Positions 1 to 8,677 of a stretch of 64,000 nucleotides of DNA are shown here, piece by piece. Position numbers and translations under genes: made by a program. Each line of letters begins with the position of its first letter. The first letter of the stretch is position 1. The notes beneath the pieces are model-generated. The model did no database searches, was not told the DNA's origin, and was given only the letters and a program-made list of their open reading frames with translations. Origin of the DNA: an uncultured Oscillospiraceae bacterium (GTDB lineage Bacteria; Bacillota; Clostridia; Oscillospirales; Acutalibacteraceae); contig UQZS01000001.1 of the NCBI GenBank assembly GCA_900545625.1, positions 62,001 to 126,000 on the forward strand, given 5' to 3'.

Positions 1-736
1 AATCCTTCGCTTTCAGTGAAGCGCCGCCGATGAGACCGCCGTCCACATTTTCCTTCGCCAGCAGTTCTTCCGCATTGCCCGCATTCATTGAACCGCCGTA
101 TTGCACGGTCAGCGCCTGCGCGGCATCTTCGCCGTATACTTCCGCAACAGCTGCGCGGACAAAGCCGTTGCCCTCGTCCGCTTGTTCCGCGGTAGCGGTC
201 ACGCCGGTGCCGATCGCCCAAACCGGTTCATAAGCAATGATCACATTTTTAAGCTGTTCAGCCGTCACGTTGGTCAGCGCCATTTTGGTCTGGAATTTCA
301 GCAGAGTCTCGGTATAGCCGAGTTCACGCTGTTCAAGCGTTTCGCCGACACAGACGATCGCTTTCAGGCCCGAATTCAGCGCCGCAAGCGTGCGCAGGTT
401 AACGGTCTGATCCGTTTCACCGAAATAAGTTCTTCTTTCGCTGTGCCCGATCACAACGTATTCCACACCGGCTTCCGTAAGCATGTCGGCGGAAACCTCA
501 CCGGTGTAGGCGCCGGACGCCTTGAAGTGTACATTCTCGGCGCCGATCTTAATGTTCGAACCCTTAGCAGCTTCCACAGCAGCAGGCACATCGATAAACG
601 GTACACACAGAACTACATCGCAGCCGGCGTCTTTGACCAGCGGCTTCATCTCTTCAATGAGCGCCTTTGCTTCGGACGGTGTTTTGTTCATTTTCCAGTT
701 GCCGGCGATGACCGCCGCCCGTTTTGCTTTATTCAT
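1..736 (-). CDS. tpiA: Triosephosphate isomerase, C-terminus cut by window edge
   Basis: Interconverts dihydroxyacetone phosphate and glyceraldehyde 3-phosphate in cytosolic glycolysis. About 245 codons are present, so only a few C-terminal residues are missing. Family motifs are visible in order: GNWKMN near residue 12 (substrate lysine), GHSERR (catalytic histidine), AYEPVWAIGTG (catalytic glutamate) and YGGS (phosphate-binding loop). The ATG at 734-736 is preceded by an AGGAGAA ribosome site. It lies 63 bp downstream of pgk on the same strand, the common pgk-tpiA arrangement, so the two are probably co-transcribed. Confidence 0.97.
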   Translation of the reverse strand, partial: MNKAKRAAVIAGNWKMNKTPSEAKALIEEMKPLVKDAGCDVVLCVPFIDVPAAVEAAKGSNIKIGAENVHFKASGAYTGEVSADMLTEAGVEYVVIGHSERRTYFGETDQTVNLRTLAALNSGLKAIVCVGETLEQRELGYTETLLKFQTKMALTNVTAEQLKNVIIAYEPVWAIGTGVTATAEQADEGNGFVRAAVAEVYGEDAAQALTVQYGGSMNAGNAEELLAKENVDGGLIGGASLKAKD

Positions 737-799
737 GTTGTTTTCTCCTTATCAAAAATTGAGATACAGGTGAACGCAAGCGCCCACCTGTATACTGCA

Positions 800-1996
800 T
801 TATTCTTTATCGTCCAACGCGGCAATGCCGGGCAGTTCTTTGCCCTCCAGATATTCGAGAGAAGCGCCGCCGCCCGTAGAAATATGCGACATTTTATCCG
901 CAAAGCCAAGCTTCTGGATCGCAGCAGCGGAGTCACCGCCGCCGATGATCGAGATCGCACCGCTGTCCGCAATAGCAGTTGCAACGGCAATGGTGCCGGC
1001 AGCGAAGTTATCCCACTCGGAAACACCCATCGGGCCGTTCCAAATTACGGTGCCGGCGCCCTTAACCGCATCTGCAAACAGCTTCTGCGTTTCAGGGCCA
1101 ATGTCAAGGCCCATCCAGCCATCCGGGATCTCGTCGGAGTTAACGACTTTCGCTTCTGTATCGGGCTTATATTCCTTACCGACCTTGTTGTCCACGGGGA
1201 TAAGGAACTTCACGCCTTTATCTTTCGCTTTCTGCATCATTTCAGCAGCAAGCTCTACCTTATCCTCTTCCAAAAGAGAATTGCCGATGCTGTGCCCGAG
1301 CGCCTTCATAAAGGTATAAGCCATACCGCCGCCAATGATAAGCGTATCGCATTTGTCGATCAGGTTGGTGATCACACCGATCTTATCCGAAACTTTTGCG
1401 CCGCCGAGAATAGCGACCAACGGGCGCTTCGGATTTTCAAGCGCGCCGCCGATGAATTGAATTTCCTTCTGGATCAGGTAACCGCAGGCAGAGGGCAGAT
1501 AATCAGCAACGCCCGCTGTGGAGGAATGCGCTCTGTGCGCTGAACCGAATGCATCGTTGACATACAGATCCGCCAAAGCCGCAAACTTCTTGGAAAGCTC
1601 GGGATCGTTTTTGGTCTCACCGGGTTCAAAGCGGACATTTTCAAGCAGCAGAACTTCGCCGTCCTGCAGCGAAGCCGCAAGCGCCTGCGCGCTCTCGCCG
1701 ACCACGTCTTTTGCAAGCTTCACGGGCTGACCCAAAAGCTCGGACAAGCGCTCGGCAACGGGCTTCATCGAAAATTCGGGATTAAACTCGCCCTTCGGTC
1801 TGCCGAGGTGCGAGCAGAGAATGACTTTTGCGCCGTTTTTGATCAAGTACTGAATGGTCGGCAGAGACGCAACGATACGCTTGTCGCTGGTGATCACGCC
1901 GTTTTCCATTTTTACGTTGAAGTCACAGCGGACAAGGACGCGCTTGCCCTTAACGTCTAAATCTTCAACGGTTTTCTTGTTCAATGCACTACTCAT
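800..1996 (-). CDS. pgk: Phosphoglycerate kinase
   Basis: ATP-generating glycolytic kinase (1,3-bisphosphoglycerate + ADP to 3-phosphoglycerate + ATP). The 398-residue protein has normal family length. Visible motifs are VRCDFNV near the N-terminus, [32 protein letters not shown] and the C-terminal nucleotide-loop region GGGDSAAAI followed by [14 protein letters not shown]. The reading frame stays open upstream to 2035, but the ATG at 1996 is chosen because AAAGGA lies 8 bases before it; the upstream ATG at 2005 overlaps that site. First gene of a pgk-tpiA pair. Confidence 0.97.
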   Translation of the reverse strand: MSSALNKKTVEDLDVKGKRVLVRCDFNVKMENGVITSDKRIVASLPTIQYLIKNGAKVILCSHLGRPKGEFNPEFSMKPVAERLSELLGQPVKLAKDVVGESAQALAASLQDGEVLLLENVRFEPGETKNDPELSKKFAALADLYVNDAFGSAHRAHSSTAGVADYLPSACGYLIQKEIQFIGGALENPKRPLVAILGGAKVSDKIGVITNLIDKCDTLIIGGGMAYTFMKALGHSIGNSLLEEDKVELAAEMMQKAKDKGVKFLIPVDNKVGKEYKPDTEAKVVNSDEIPDGWMGLDIGPETQKLFADAVKGAGTVIWNGPMGVSEWDNFAAGTIAVATAIADSGAISIIGGGDSAAAIQKLGFADKMSHISTGGGASLEYLEGKELPGIAALDDKE

Positions 1997-2133
1997 ATTT
2001 TTCATCCTTTCCGATTTATAGCGGCCCTGCCGCAACCTTGATTATTTTATAACAATCTTCCATTTTTTGCAAGTGGCAGACCGAACAATGCGTTAAAATT
2101 CGCAGGGATTTTTTGTGTATTGTGCACAAGCAC

Positions 2134-3129
2134 TTAAATTTTATACACGCTCTCGATCTCCCGTGCCTTTTCAAACAGAAGTTTTTTCAGGCTGTCCGGC
2201 TTCTTGACACGGACTTTTGCACCAAACTGCATGATCCACGCAACTAACCCATCGTTGACAGCAGCCTGCGTTCGTAAACCGAATTTATCCTCACCCGCAC
2301 GGTACAGACGCACATCCTCGCCGAATCGGTCAAGTACCTGCTCCAAGAGGTCATTTTGACAAATCAACTCTACGCTTTCGGGCGTACCCGAAAACATATG
2401 CAAATGCCGTTTGGCATAGTCCGCAGAGTCAAAGGAATTTTTATACGGCGATACCTCAGAGAAATGGCGCGCCCGTTCGTTTTCAAGAATCTCCAACTTT
2501 TTGATGCGGTCGATGCGCAAAACCATTAAATTATCATATTTCGCTTTGTTGCACACCAGATAATAGTGGTCATCCGCCCAAATCATCGCGTATGGGCTGA
2601 CGGTGTGTAAGCGGTCGTCATACTCCACAGCGTTTTGCTCCGTGATCTTGCGGCGGCGGTAAAGCGCCTGTACCTGCCAGCCGTTCTGGATCGCGCGGTT
2701 GAGCTTGTCGATATGATAATAGATCTCCTCGTTGGCAGATTTCGGACGGTTGTCTACGTAGACCTGACTTTTGATCTGGCGCGCCTGCGGGGCACTGATG
2801 AGCGTGAGGATCTTATCGATAAGATGCCGGCTCTTTTTCGGAGAGATGAATCCTGCTGCCTGCACGGCGTCACACAACAGACGGATCTCAGCGACCTCAA
2901 AATCGCGCGAAGCAAGAAAATAACCGCCAGAAGCGCCTTTGCTCAGCAGGATATCCAAGCCAAATTCCTTAAGCACCGTAATATCGCTGTAAATGGATTT
3001 GCGCTCACATTCGATGCTGTGATTGCGGAGATACAAGAGGATGCGTTCCGTATCTATGGGATGTTCTTCATCGCTTTCGTTGTAAAGCAACTCCAAAATA
3101 TACAAAAGCTTCAGCTTGGAATTCGCCAT
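2134..3129 (-). CDS. WYL-domain transcriptional regulator
   Basis: Predicted DNA-binding regulator of 331 residues. The first 60 or so residues resemble the helix-turn-helix of the DeoR/YafY group (KLLYILELLY, then RKSIYSDITVLKEFG). The middle holds a WYL-type sensor region (VSPYAMIWADDHYYLVC, then LRIDRIKKLEIL), followed by a WCX-like C-terminal extension. WYL domains bind ligands such as nucleic acids or nucleotides in known members; the ligand here is unknown. It lies 19 bp downstream of the GH2 glycosidase on the same strand, so they are likely co-transcribed and it may regulate that gene, which is inference. Confidence 0.85.
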   Translation of the reverse strand: MANSKLKLLYILELLYNESDEEHPIDTERILLYLRNHSIECERKSIYSDITVLKEFGLDILLSKGASGGYFLASRDFEVAEIRLLCDAVQAAGFISPKKSRHLIDKILTLISAPQARQIKSQVYVDNRPKSANEEIYYHIDKLNRAIQNGWQVQALYRRRKITEQNAVEYDDRLHTVSPYAMIWADDHYYLVCNKAKYDNLMVLRIDRIKKLEILENERARHFSEVSPYKNSFDSADYAKRHLHMFSGTPESVELICQNDLLEQVLDRFGEDVRLYRAGEDKFGLRTQAAVNDGLVAWIMQFGAKVRVKKPDSLKKLLFEKAREIESVYKI

Positions 3130-3148
3130 ATGCCCCTCCCCTTTTTGT

Positions 3149-4897
3149 TCACAGCGACATCTGACGATTAAGCTCGATTAAAGTCTGCTCGTCGATCTTC
3201 AGTTCCGCGCGGTCATAGGTATAAATGCCGTTGACCTCGTTCTCCACATCGCTCAGCTGGGTATAAATCGTGCCGGAAAGTCCCTGCTCGATGAGCGGGA
3301 TCACCTGCTTTTGCAAAAGACGCACATAGGCGGCGGTCAGCTTTGTTTTGTCCGGGAACATCAGATAGCCGAACGCTTTTTTCGGATTCCAGGTGTGCCC
3401 CGGGGCCTTGCGGGAATAGCCGCCGAATTCCGTAATGACAAAGGCACGGTCATCAAGCTTGCGCATACGAATGGGCAAAATGTATTTGTGCATGCTTTGA
3501 ATATCGCCGCCGCCCTGATCATACCAGCCGCTTGCATGGTCGATCACACGGCTTGCGTCTTGCTTGCGAACGCGGTCGCAGATCTCCAGCGCGTCAAACT
3601 GCCCCCACGCCTCATTAAAGGGAACCCAAGCATACAACGAGACCGTGTTATACAGCAAATCGATCATCTCAGCAAGCTCACGGCGGAAGTCCTCGCGCCA
3701 TTCGGGTTTAGTGCGCTTGAACCGCGCATAATTTTTATTGTCCTTCACATGCAAAATGCCGATGTTCGGCAAAACGCCCGCATAAAAATTGCCGATATAC
3801 TCCCCGCCGCTGACCATATCCTGCCAGACAAGCATGCCGAGCCGGTCACAGTGGTAATACCAGCGCAGGGGCTCTACCTTGATGTGCTTGCGCAGCATAT
3901 TAAAGCCAAGACGCTTCATTTCAGAGATATCAAAAATCATAGCTTCATCCGTCGGAGCAGTAAGCCCGCCGTCGGGCCAATACCCCTGGTCGAGAAGCCC
4001 TTTTTGAAAATAGGGTTTATTGTTTAAGAAAAGCCGTGGCTTGCCCGAAGCATCCCTATCTACGTGGAATTTGCGCATACCGAAATAGCTCGTAACGGTA
4101 TCAGTGCATTTGCCGTCATGGAAAATCTCCAGCTTCATATCATAGAGATTCGGTTCTTCGGGGTTCCACAGCCGAGGCTCCGGGATCGGAACAATCGCCT
4201 CGCATTCAACCTCGCCTTCATACACTGCAGTTCCGTCAAAGGCAACAGACAGCTTCAAAGCAGCGCCCTCGGTATGATTCAACTTTGTTTTGACTGACAC
4301 CGTGCCGTGATCGATATCCGGCAGCAGCTTTAAGCTCTGCACGTAGCAATCGCTGACCGCCTCCAGCCAAACAGTCTGCCAAATGCCGGAGGTCGCCGTA
4401 TACCAAAAGCCGTGCGTTTTTATGACCTGCTTGCCGCGCTGCTGCCAGCCGTTGTCAGTCGGATCATAGACGCTGACGACCAATTCGTTTTCACCGGGCT
4501 GTAAAAAAGCGGTGATGTCAAAGGTAAAAGCACAATACCCGCCTGTGTGCTCCCCTACCAAAGTTTTGTTGATATATACACGGCATTTCCAATCCACCGC
4601 ACCGAAGTGCAGCAGAATAGTCTCGCCTGCCATACGCTCGGGAAGCATAAAGCACTTTCGATACCAAAGCTGTTCGTTCGGGAGCAGCGGCTTTTCCACG
4701 CCGGAAAGCAGAGATTCCACAGCAAACGGAACGAGGATCTCGCCGTCGTATTGTTCGGGCCATGGCTGCGACTGCGGCAGGATCGCGTAGGAAAAGATTC
4801 CGTTTAGATTCATCCAATTTTCGCGCACAAGCTGCGGGCGCGGGTATTCCGGCAGCGGGCAGGTCTTGTCAATCTTGTCTGTCCAGACGGATTTCAC
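3149..4897 (-). CDS. Glycoside hydrolase family 2 (beta-galactosidase/beta-glucuronidase-like)
   Basis: Cytoplasmic retaining glycosidase; no signal peptide is seen. The N-terminal sugar-binding jelly roll (about 30-185), an immunoglobulin-like middle part and a catalytic TIM barrel follow the GH2 order. The probable acid/base glutamate is in VPFNEAWGQ (about residue 429) and the nucleophile in ITEFGGYS (about 490). At about 582 residues it is on the short side and lacks the extra C-terminal domains of LacZ. The exact sugar cannot be told. A GTG at 4906 overlaps the AGAAAGGA site, so the GTG at 4897, 10 bases from it, is preferred as start. Confidence 0.85.
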   Translation of the reverse strand: MKSVWTDKIDKTCPLPEYPRPQLVRENWMNLNGIFSYAILPQSQPWPEQYDGEILVPFAVESLLSGVEKPLLPNEQLWYRKCFMLPERMAGETILLHFGAVDWKCRVYINKTLVGEHTGGYCAFTFDITAFLQPGENELVVSVYDPTDNGWQQRGKQVIKTHGFWYTATSGIWQTVWLEAVSDCYVQSLKLLPDIDHGTVSVKTKLNHTEGAALKLSVAFDGTAVYEGEVECEAIVPIPEPRLWNPEEPNLYDMKLEIFHDGKCTDTVTSYFGMRKFHVDRDASGKPRLFLNNKPYFQKGLLDQGYWPDGGLTAPTDEAMIFDISEMKRLGFNMLRKHIKVEPLRWYYHCDRLGMLVWQDMVSGGEYIGNFYAGVLPNIGILHVKDNKNYARFKRTKPEWREDFRRELAEMIDLLYNTVSLYAWVPFNEAWGQFDALEICDRVRKQDASRVIDHASGWYDQGGGDIQSMHKYILPIRMRKLDDRAFVITEFGGYSRKAPGHTWNPKKAFGYLMFPDKTKLTAAYVRLLQKQVIPLIEQGLSGTIYTQLSDVENEVNGIYTYDRAELKIDEQTLIELNRQMSL

Positions 4898-4932
4898 ACA
4901 AAACACATCCTTTCTAGGATCCTTTTATATGT

Positions 4933-4961
4933 ATTGTATACCATACGGCACAATTTGTCTA
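4933..4961 (-). promoter_or_regulatory. Candidate sigma-A promoter for the GH2-WYL unit
   Basis: Read on the minus strand: TAGACA at 4956-4961, a 17-base spacer, then TACAAT at 4933-4938. This sits about 35 bases ahead of the glycosidase start and is divergent from the tRNA promoter. Confidence 0.5.
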
Positions 4962-4982
4962 TCCATAACTTGGATTTTCATG

Positions 4983-5011
4983 TTGAAAATCGAATGCGGA
5001 TTTGGTATAAT
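4983..5011 (+). promoter_or_regulatory. Promoter of tRNA-Leu
   Basis: TTGAAA (4983-4988), a 17-base spacer and a perfect TATAAT (5006-5011). Transcription would begin near 5018, about 11 bases before the mature tRNA. Confidence 0.8.
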
Positions 5012-5028
5012 AGCTGCGCAAATCATTT

Positions 5029-5111
5029 GCGGATATGGTGGAATTGGCAGACACGCAAGATTTAGGATCTTGTGCGCAAGCGTGCAGGTTCAAGTCCTGT
5101 TATCCGCACCA
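5029..5111 (+). tRNA. tRNA-Leu, anticodon TAG
   Basis: The acceptor stem GCGGATA (5029-5035) pairs with TATCCGC (5101-5107), followed by a discriminator A and an encoded CCA (5109-5111). The anticodon arm is CAAGA-TTTAGGA-TCTTG, giving anticodon TAG at 5063-5065 (reads CUA/CUN leucine codons). A long variable arm typical of leucine tRNAs and a GGTTCAAGTCC T-arm are present. It is a single gene, not part of a cluster. Confidence 0.96.
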
Positions 5112-5112
5112 T

Positions 5113-5157
5113 ATCGAGTGTTCATAACGGATTTGAGTTATGAACACTCGATTTTTT
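5113..5157 (+). terminator. Rho-independent terminator of tRNA-Leu
   Basis: A perfect 16-bp inverted repeat (5113-5128 against 5137-5152, 8-base loop) followed by a T run to 5157, directly after the CCA end. Confidence 0.85.
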
Positions 5158-5160
5158 GTA

Positions 5161-5532
5161 TCAATCGGTATGAAACCAAAGCTTGCTTCCGCAATCAGCA
5201 CAGTAGAGCAAATCGCAGAACATATTTTTTACGGCATTATCCTTTTTCGGCGCTCTGCGCTTTGTTTTTGCTGTCAGCTTTTGCACCTGCTCAAAGGTTT
5301 CACGGTCGGTAATCGGTTCGTGAACATTCTTGAATACCGCCCAATTTTCTCTCGGATTTTCCAAACGGGTTTTGTTCTTGAATGATTTGGAGTAGGTCTT
5401 GAGGTTGATGACATCACCGCAGTATTCCTGCTGAGCGAGTATTTTTGCAACTGTTGTCTTTCCCCATTTGTAAGGGTTCGGCTGCGTTTTCTTGCCGCCT
5501 CTGCCAAGACCTTTTTCGTGCCAATACGCCAT
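5161..5532 (-). pseudogene. Truncated large serine recombinase (middle/C-terminal fragment)
   Basis: The 123-codon fragment matches the Recombinase domain and the beginning of the zinc beta-ribbon of TnpX/TndX-type large serine recombinases. Visible marks are GLGRGGKK, KILAQQEYCGDVINLKTYSKS, VHEPITDRETFEQVQ and the first zinc pair CADCGSKLWFH, where it stops. The N-terminal catalytic resolvase domain with the active serine and the long C-terminal part are missing, so it cannot be a working recombinase. It abuts the tRNA-Leu terminator, consistent with the remains of an integrated element decayed beside a tRNA gene. Confidence 0.8.
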
Positions 5533-5572
5533 TTCCTTTAAAATAATCGAATCTAAACTTTGTATACATAAT

Positions 5573-5609
5573 AGGAACAGGGAAGCCGGTACTCGGCTTC
5601 CCTGTTCCT
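5573..5609 (-). terminator. Strong inverted repeat, probable terminator of the pot operon
   Basis: A 16-bp perfect stem (5573-5588 with 5594-5609) and a 5-base loop lie just beyond the stop of the small gene at 5623. The tract that follows on the minus strand (ATTATG) is not U-rich, so termination is only probable. Confidence 0.5.
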
Positions 5610-5622
5610 ATAAGGTTGTTTT

Positions 5623-5871
5623 TTATTGGGGCTGGTGTTCCGCGATCCAATCCACACAGGATCGCAAACCATCTTCCGAAATCGGGAATTGCGCAGTTTG
5701 TACGTTTTCCGCACATTCGTAGCAGACATCCTGTGTCCAAAAAGAACCGGTAAGTGCGTTCTCTTCTTTTGCTATGCGGAATCGATAGCTTTGACAGATG
5801 CTGCCCGTATAGATGTTTCCGCTCTCAAAAAACGGAAGAGCCGGCACCTGAGGCGTTTGCTTTTGTTCCAT
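5623..5871 (-). CDS. Small conserved-looking protein, function unknown
   Basis: An 82-residue soluble protein without signal or membrane segment. It has three cysteines, two in DVCYECAE, and a tryptophan-bearing C-terminus (SCVDWIAEH). I do not recognise a family. It is judged real because an AAGAGGG site sits 6 bases before the ATG, it follows the potD stop by 21 bp on the same strand, and a strong hairpin closes the unit just downstream. It would be the last gene of the polyamine transport operon. Confidence 0.6.
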   Translation of the reverse strand: MEQKQTPQVPALPFFESGNIYTGSICQSYRFRIAKEENALTGSFWTQDVCYECAENVQTAQFPISEDGLRSCVDWIAEHQPQ

Positions 5872-5892
5872 AAAAAACCCTCTTGGATACCC

Positions 5893-7008
5893 TTAGGCGA
5901 GCTTAACCTGTTCCCAAAGGCGCGAAAGCAGATCCTGCGTATCGCGGTCTAAGTTGTAGAAATACTCGGTCTTGACCTCTTGCTGCGGGTAGAGCACTTC
6001 ATTGTCCCGAAGCGTATAGCGCTCATCTTCGAGCACCGCTGTATGCGGGCAGAGGTAGCAGAGGTACTCGGCGTTTGCGAGGGCGATCTCCGGCTCGCAC
6101 ATGAAGTTGATGAACAGTTCCGCGGCTGCCTTGTTATTAGCATTTGCAGGAATGCACATCGAATCTACAAAGATATTGGTGCCCTCTTTCGGATATACGA
6201 AAGCAAGGTCGGGGTTGATATCCGCCATGGTCAGGTAATCGCCGCCGTAATATGCCGCGATCGCCGCCTCGCCGCTTTCCATTTTGTCGAACACTTCGTC
6301 CATGACATAAGACTGTACAACCGGCTTTTGCTCGATGAGCTTATCCGCCGCAGCCTGCCACTGGGCCGCATCCGTTGTGTTGACGGACTGCCCGAGCAGG
6401 AACTGCGCAATGCCGAATGCGTCACGCGGGTTGTTGAACATCAAAATCTGCCCGGAATACGCTTCGTCCCACATGATCTCCCAGCTGTCCGGCGTACCTT
6501 CAACCATGGTGGTGTTGTAAATAAGACCTACCATACCGCCCGTGTACGGTACGCTGTAAGCGTTATCGGGATCAAAATACAGGTTTTTGAAGTCCTCGGA
6601 AATATAGGAATAGTTGGGGACATTCGCAAAATCGATCGTTTGCAGCATGCTCTCTTCGATCATGCGGGCGATCATATAGTCCGAGGGAATGACCACGTCG
6701 TAGCTTGCGCCGCCGCTCTTCATCTTTGCGTACATATCCTCGTTGGAATCGTACATCGTGTAGTTGACCTGAATACCCGTTACGTCCTCAAACGCCTGAA
6801 TGACGTCGAGCGTGTCCTCAGAACCGTCCGAAACATACTCGCCCCAGTTGTAGACGTTGATCTCCGTGCCGCGCAATTCCGGCACGTCATAATTGCCGAC
6901 AAGTCTGGAAGTATCCAGCTCTACCGTTTGTGTGCCGCCGCAGCCGGACAGTGCAAGGATCCCTGCGCAAAGCGCAAGCGCCAAAACAACAGAAATGATT
7001 TTTTTCAT
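5893..7008 (-). CDS. potD: Spermidine/putrescine-binding lipoprotein PotD
   Basis: Extracytoplasmic binding protein of a polyamine ABC importer, 371 residues. The N-terminus is a lipoprotein signal: KK, a hydrophobic stretch, then LSGC with the acylated cysteine at residue 23. The mature part starts with the PotD-like INVYNWGEYVSD motif and contains VVIPSDYMIARM and NPRDAFGIAQFLLG. Polyamine-binding acidic and aromatic residues are expected from the family. Encoded with PotC, PotB and PotA as the fourth gene of the operon; substrate choice among polyamines is inference. Confidence 0.92.
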   Translation of the reverse strand: MKKIISVVLALALCAGILALSGCGGTQTVELDTSRLVGNYDVPELRGTEINVYNWGEYVSDGSEDTLDVIQAFEDVTGIQVNYTMYDSNEDMYAKMKSGGASYDVVIPSDYMIARMIEESMLQTIDFANVPNYSYISEDFKNLYFDPDNAYSVPYTGGMVGLIYNTTMVEGTPDSWEIMWDEAYSGQILMFNNPRDAFGIAQFLLGQSVNTTDAAQWQAAADKLIEQKPVVQSYVMDEVFDKMESGEAAIAAYYGGDYLTMADINPDLAFVYPKEGTNIFVDSMCIPANANNKAAAELFINFMCEPEIALANAEYLCYLCPHTAVLEDERYTLRDNEVLYPQQEVKTEYFYNLDRDTQDLLSRLWEQVKLA

Positions 7009-7023
7009 GGTTTCATCCCCTTT

Positions 7024-7851
7024 TTAAAGTCTTGCGGACTGCGCCTTTTTTTCTTTCTTTTCGGCGCGCGCCTGCATAATATTCATCAGCACCAACAAAA
7101 GCAGCACAGCAAGGAAAATCAGCGTGGAGAGCGCATACATGTCGGGCTTGACTTTCTTTTTCGTCATCGAAAAAATAACGATCGGCAAGGTTTGGAATTT
7201 TGGGCCGCTCACAAAATAGCTGATGATAAAGTCATCGAGCGACAGCGTGAACGCCATAATAAGACCTGTGATTATTCCGGAGGAAATGTTCGGCAAGATC
7301 ACTTTGAAAAATGCCGTGACCGGCGGACAACCGAGATCCTGCGCGGCTTCACCAAGATGCCGATCCGTTTGCCGAAGCTTCGGAAGCACCGAAAGAATGA
7401 CATACGGCAGGCTAAACGTAACATGCGCGATAAGCAGCGTCGGGAAGCCGAGCACGTCGCTTTTTCCGACCAGCCGCCCGACAAACACGAACAGCAGCAT
7501 CATGGAGACGCCTGTGACAATCTCGGGATTAACCATCGGAATGTTGGTAACGGTAAGCACGGAAGTCTTTATCCATTTTTTCTTCATGGAATGGATGCCG
7601 ACCGCGGCTGCCGTGCCCAGCACCATCGCGATCAAAGACGAGGTGACCGCCAGAATCAGCGTGTTGGAAAGCGCCTGTAAGGTCACGCTGTCTTTTAGAA
7701 GTTCCCCGTACCATTTGGTCGAAAAGCCGTCCAGCACGCCTGTGCTCGAAGTGCCGTTGAAGGAGAACACCACCATTACGAGCATCGGTGCGTACAGAAA
7801 CAGCATGATCAATGCTATATAGATATTCGAGAGTGCGCGCTTCGGTTTCAA
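7024..7851 (-). CDS. potC: Polyamine ABC transporter permease PotC
   Basis: Inner-membrane permease, 275 residues, with about six hydrophobic segments. The cytoplasmic EAA loop that contacts the ATPase is visible as LGEAAQDLGCPPVTAFFKVILP. The N-terminal part (YIALIMLFLYAPMLVMVVFSFN) is typical for PotC. Its start overlaps the end of potB by 4 bp, indicating translational coupling. Confidence 0.92.
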   Translation of the reverse strand: MKPKRALSNIYIALIMLFLYAPMLVMVVFSFNGTSSTGVLDGFSTKWYGELLKDSVTLQALSNTLILAVTSSLIAMVLGTAAAVGIHSMKKKWIKTSVLTVTNIPMVNPEIVTGVSMMLLFVFVGRLVGKSDVLGFPTLLIAHVTFSLPYVILSVLPKLRQTDRHLGEAAQDLGCPPVTAFFKVILPNISSGIITGLIMAFTLSLDDFIISYFVSGPKFQTLPIVIFSMTKKKVKPDMYALSTLIFLAVLLLLVLMNIMQARAEKKEKKAQSARL

Positions 7852-8675
7852 AACAGCATCGCCCCCTCTTCCGAATTGTCAGTAAAGCGATTCATGATCA
7901 GCATACAGATGACGATCATCAACATCAGGACCAGTGACAGTGCCGCACCGAGATTGTAATTGTAGGCGGATTGGAACTGCATTTCGATCGCGTCGCCCAC
8001 CAGCATGAATTTCCCGCCGCCGAGCTTTTGGCTGATATAAAAGGTACTGACCGACGGCACAAAGACCATGGTGATGCCGGAGATAACGCCCGGCAGGCTC
8101 TGTGGAAAAATAACGGTTTTTAACACTGCCCTGCCGTTACAGCCGAGATCCTGCGCGGCTTCGATCAAGCTCTGGTCAAGCTTGGACATGACCGAATAGA
8201 TCGGCAGTACCATATAGGGTAAAAAGTTATAGACCATACCCAAAATGACTGCACCCGGCGTATTGATCATTTGCACGCGGCCGATACCGATCGCTTCAAA
8301 CAGCGTATTGAGAATGCCGGTATTATTAAGTATGGTGATCCACGAATAGGTGCGGATCAGGAAATTCATCCACATCGGCAGCATGATGAGCATCATCAGC
8401 GTGCGCTGCTTGGAGGCTTTCGAGCGCGCCATGATATACGCCAGCGGATACGAAAGGAGCAAACAGATCACAGTGGCAAGGAAAGCGTACCAGATCGAAC
8501 GCCCGAACGTTTCGGCGTAGTTGGAAAGCGAGGTCAAGTTGGACAGCGTAAAATTGCCGTCACGGTCGGTCAGCGCGTAATACACGACCATGATCATCGG
8601 CGCCAAGATGAAAAGAAGCGACCATACGATGTACGGTGCATTGACGAGTTTAGCTGTCAGCGAGGTTTTTTTCAT
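7848..8675 (-). CDS. potB: Polyamine ABC transporter permease PotB
   Basis: Second permease subunit, 275 residues, about six membrane segments. The EAA loop reads IEAAQDLGCNGRAVLKTVIFP. The stretch PMWMNFLIRTYSWITIL is characteristic of PotB. The gene lies 2 bp after potA and overlaps potC by 4 bp, so all four pot genes form one tight transcription unit. Confidence 0.92.
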   Translation of the reverse strand: MKKTSLTAKLVNAPYIVWSLLFILAPMIMVVYYALTDRDGNFTLSNLTSLSNYAETFGRSIWYAFLATVICLLLSYPLAYIMARSKASKQRTLMMLIMLPMWMNFLIRTYSWITILNNTGILNTLFEAIGIGRVQMINTPGAVILGMVYNFLPYMVLPIYSVMSKLDQSLIEAAQDLGCNGRAVLKTVIFPQSLPGVISGITMVFVPSVSTFYISQKLGGGKFMLVGDAIEMQFQSAYNYNLGAALSLVLMLMIVICMLIMNRFTDNSEEGAMLF

Positions 8676-8677
8676 GG

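Noticed and set aside
101-1543. 480-codon plus-strand frame opposite tpiA-pgk
   Set aside because: Antisense shadow: both minus-strand genes carry complete family motifs, and the plus frame resembles no protein and has no ribosome site.
5980-7680. 566-codon plus-strand frame opposite potD-potC
   Set aside because: Arises from the codon bias of the pot genes; its translation is rich in R, H and low in normal core motifs.
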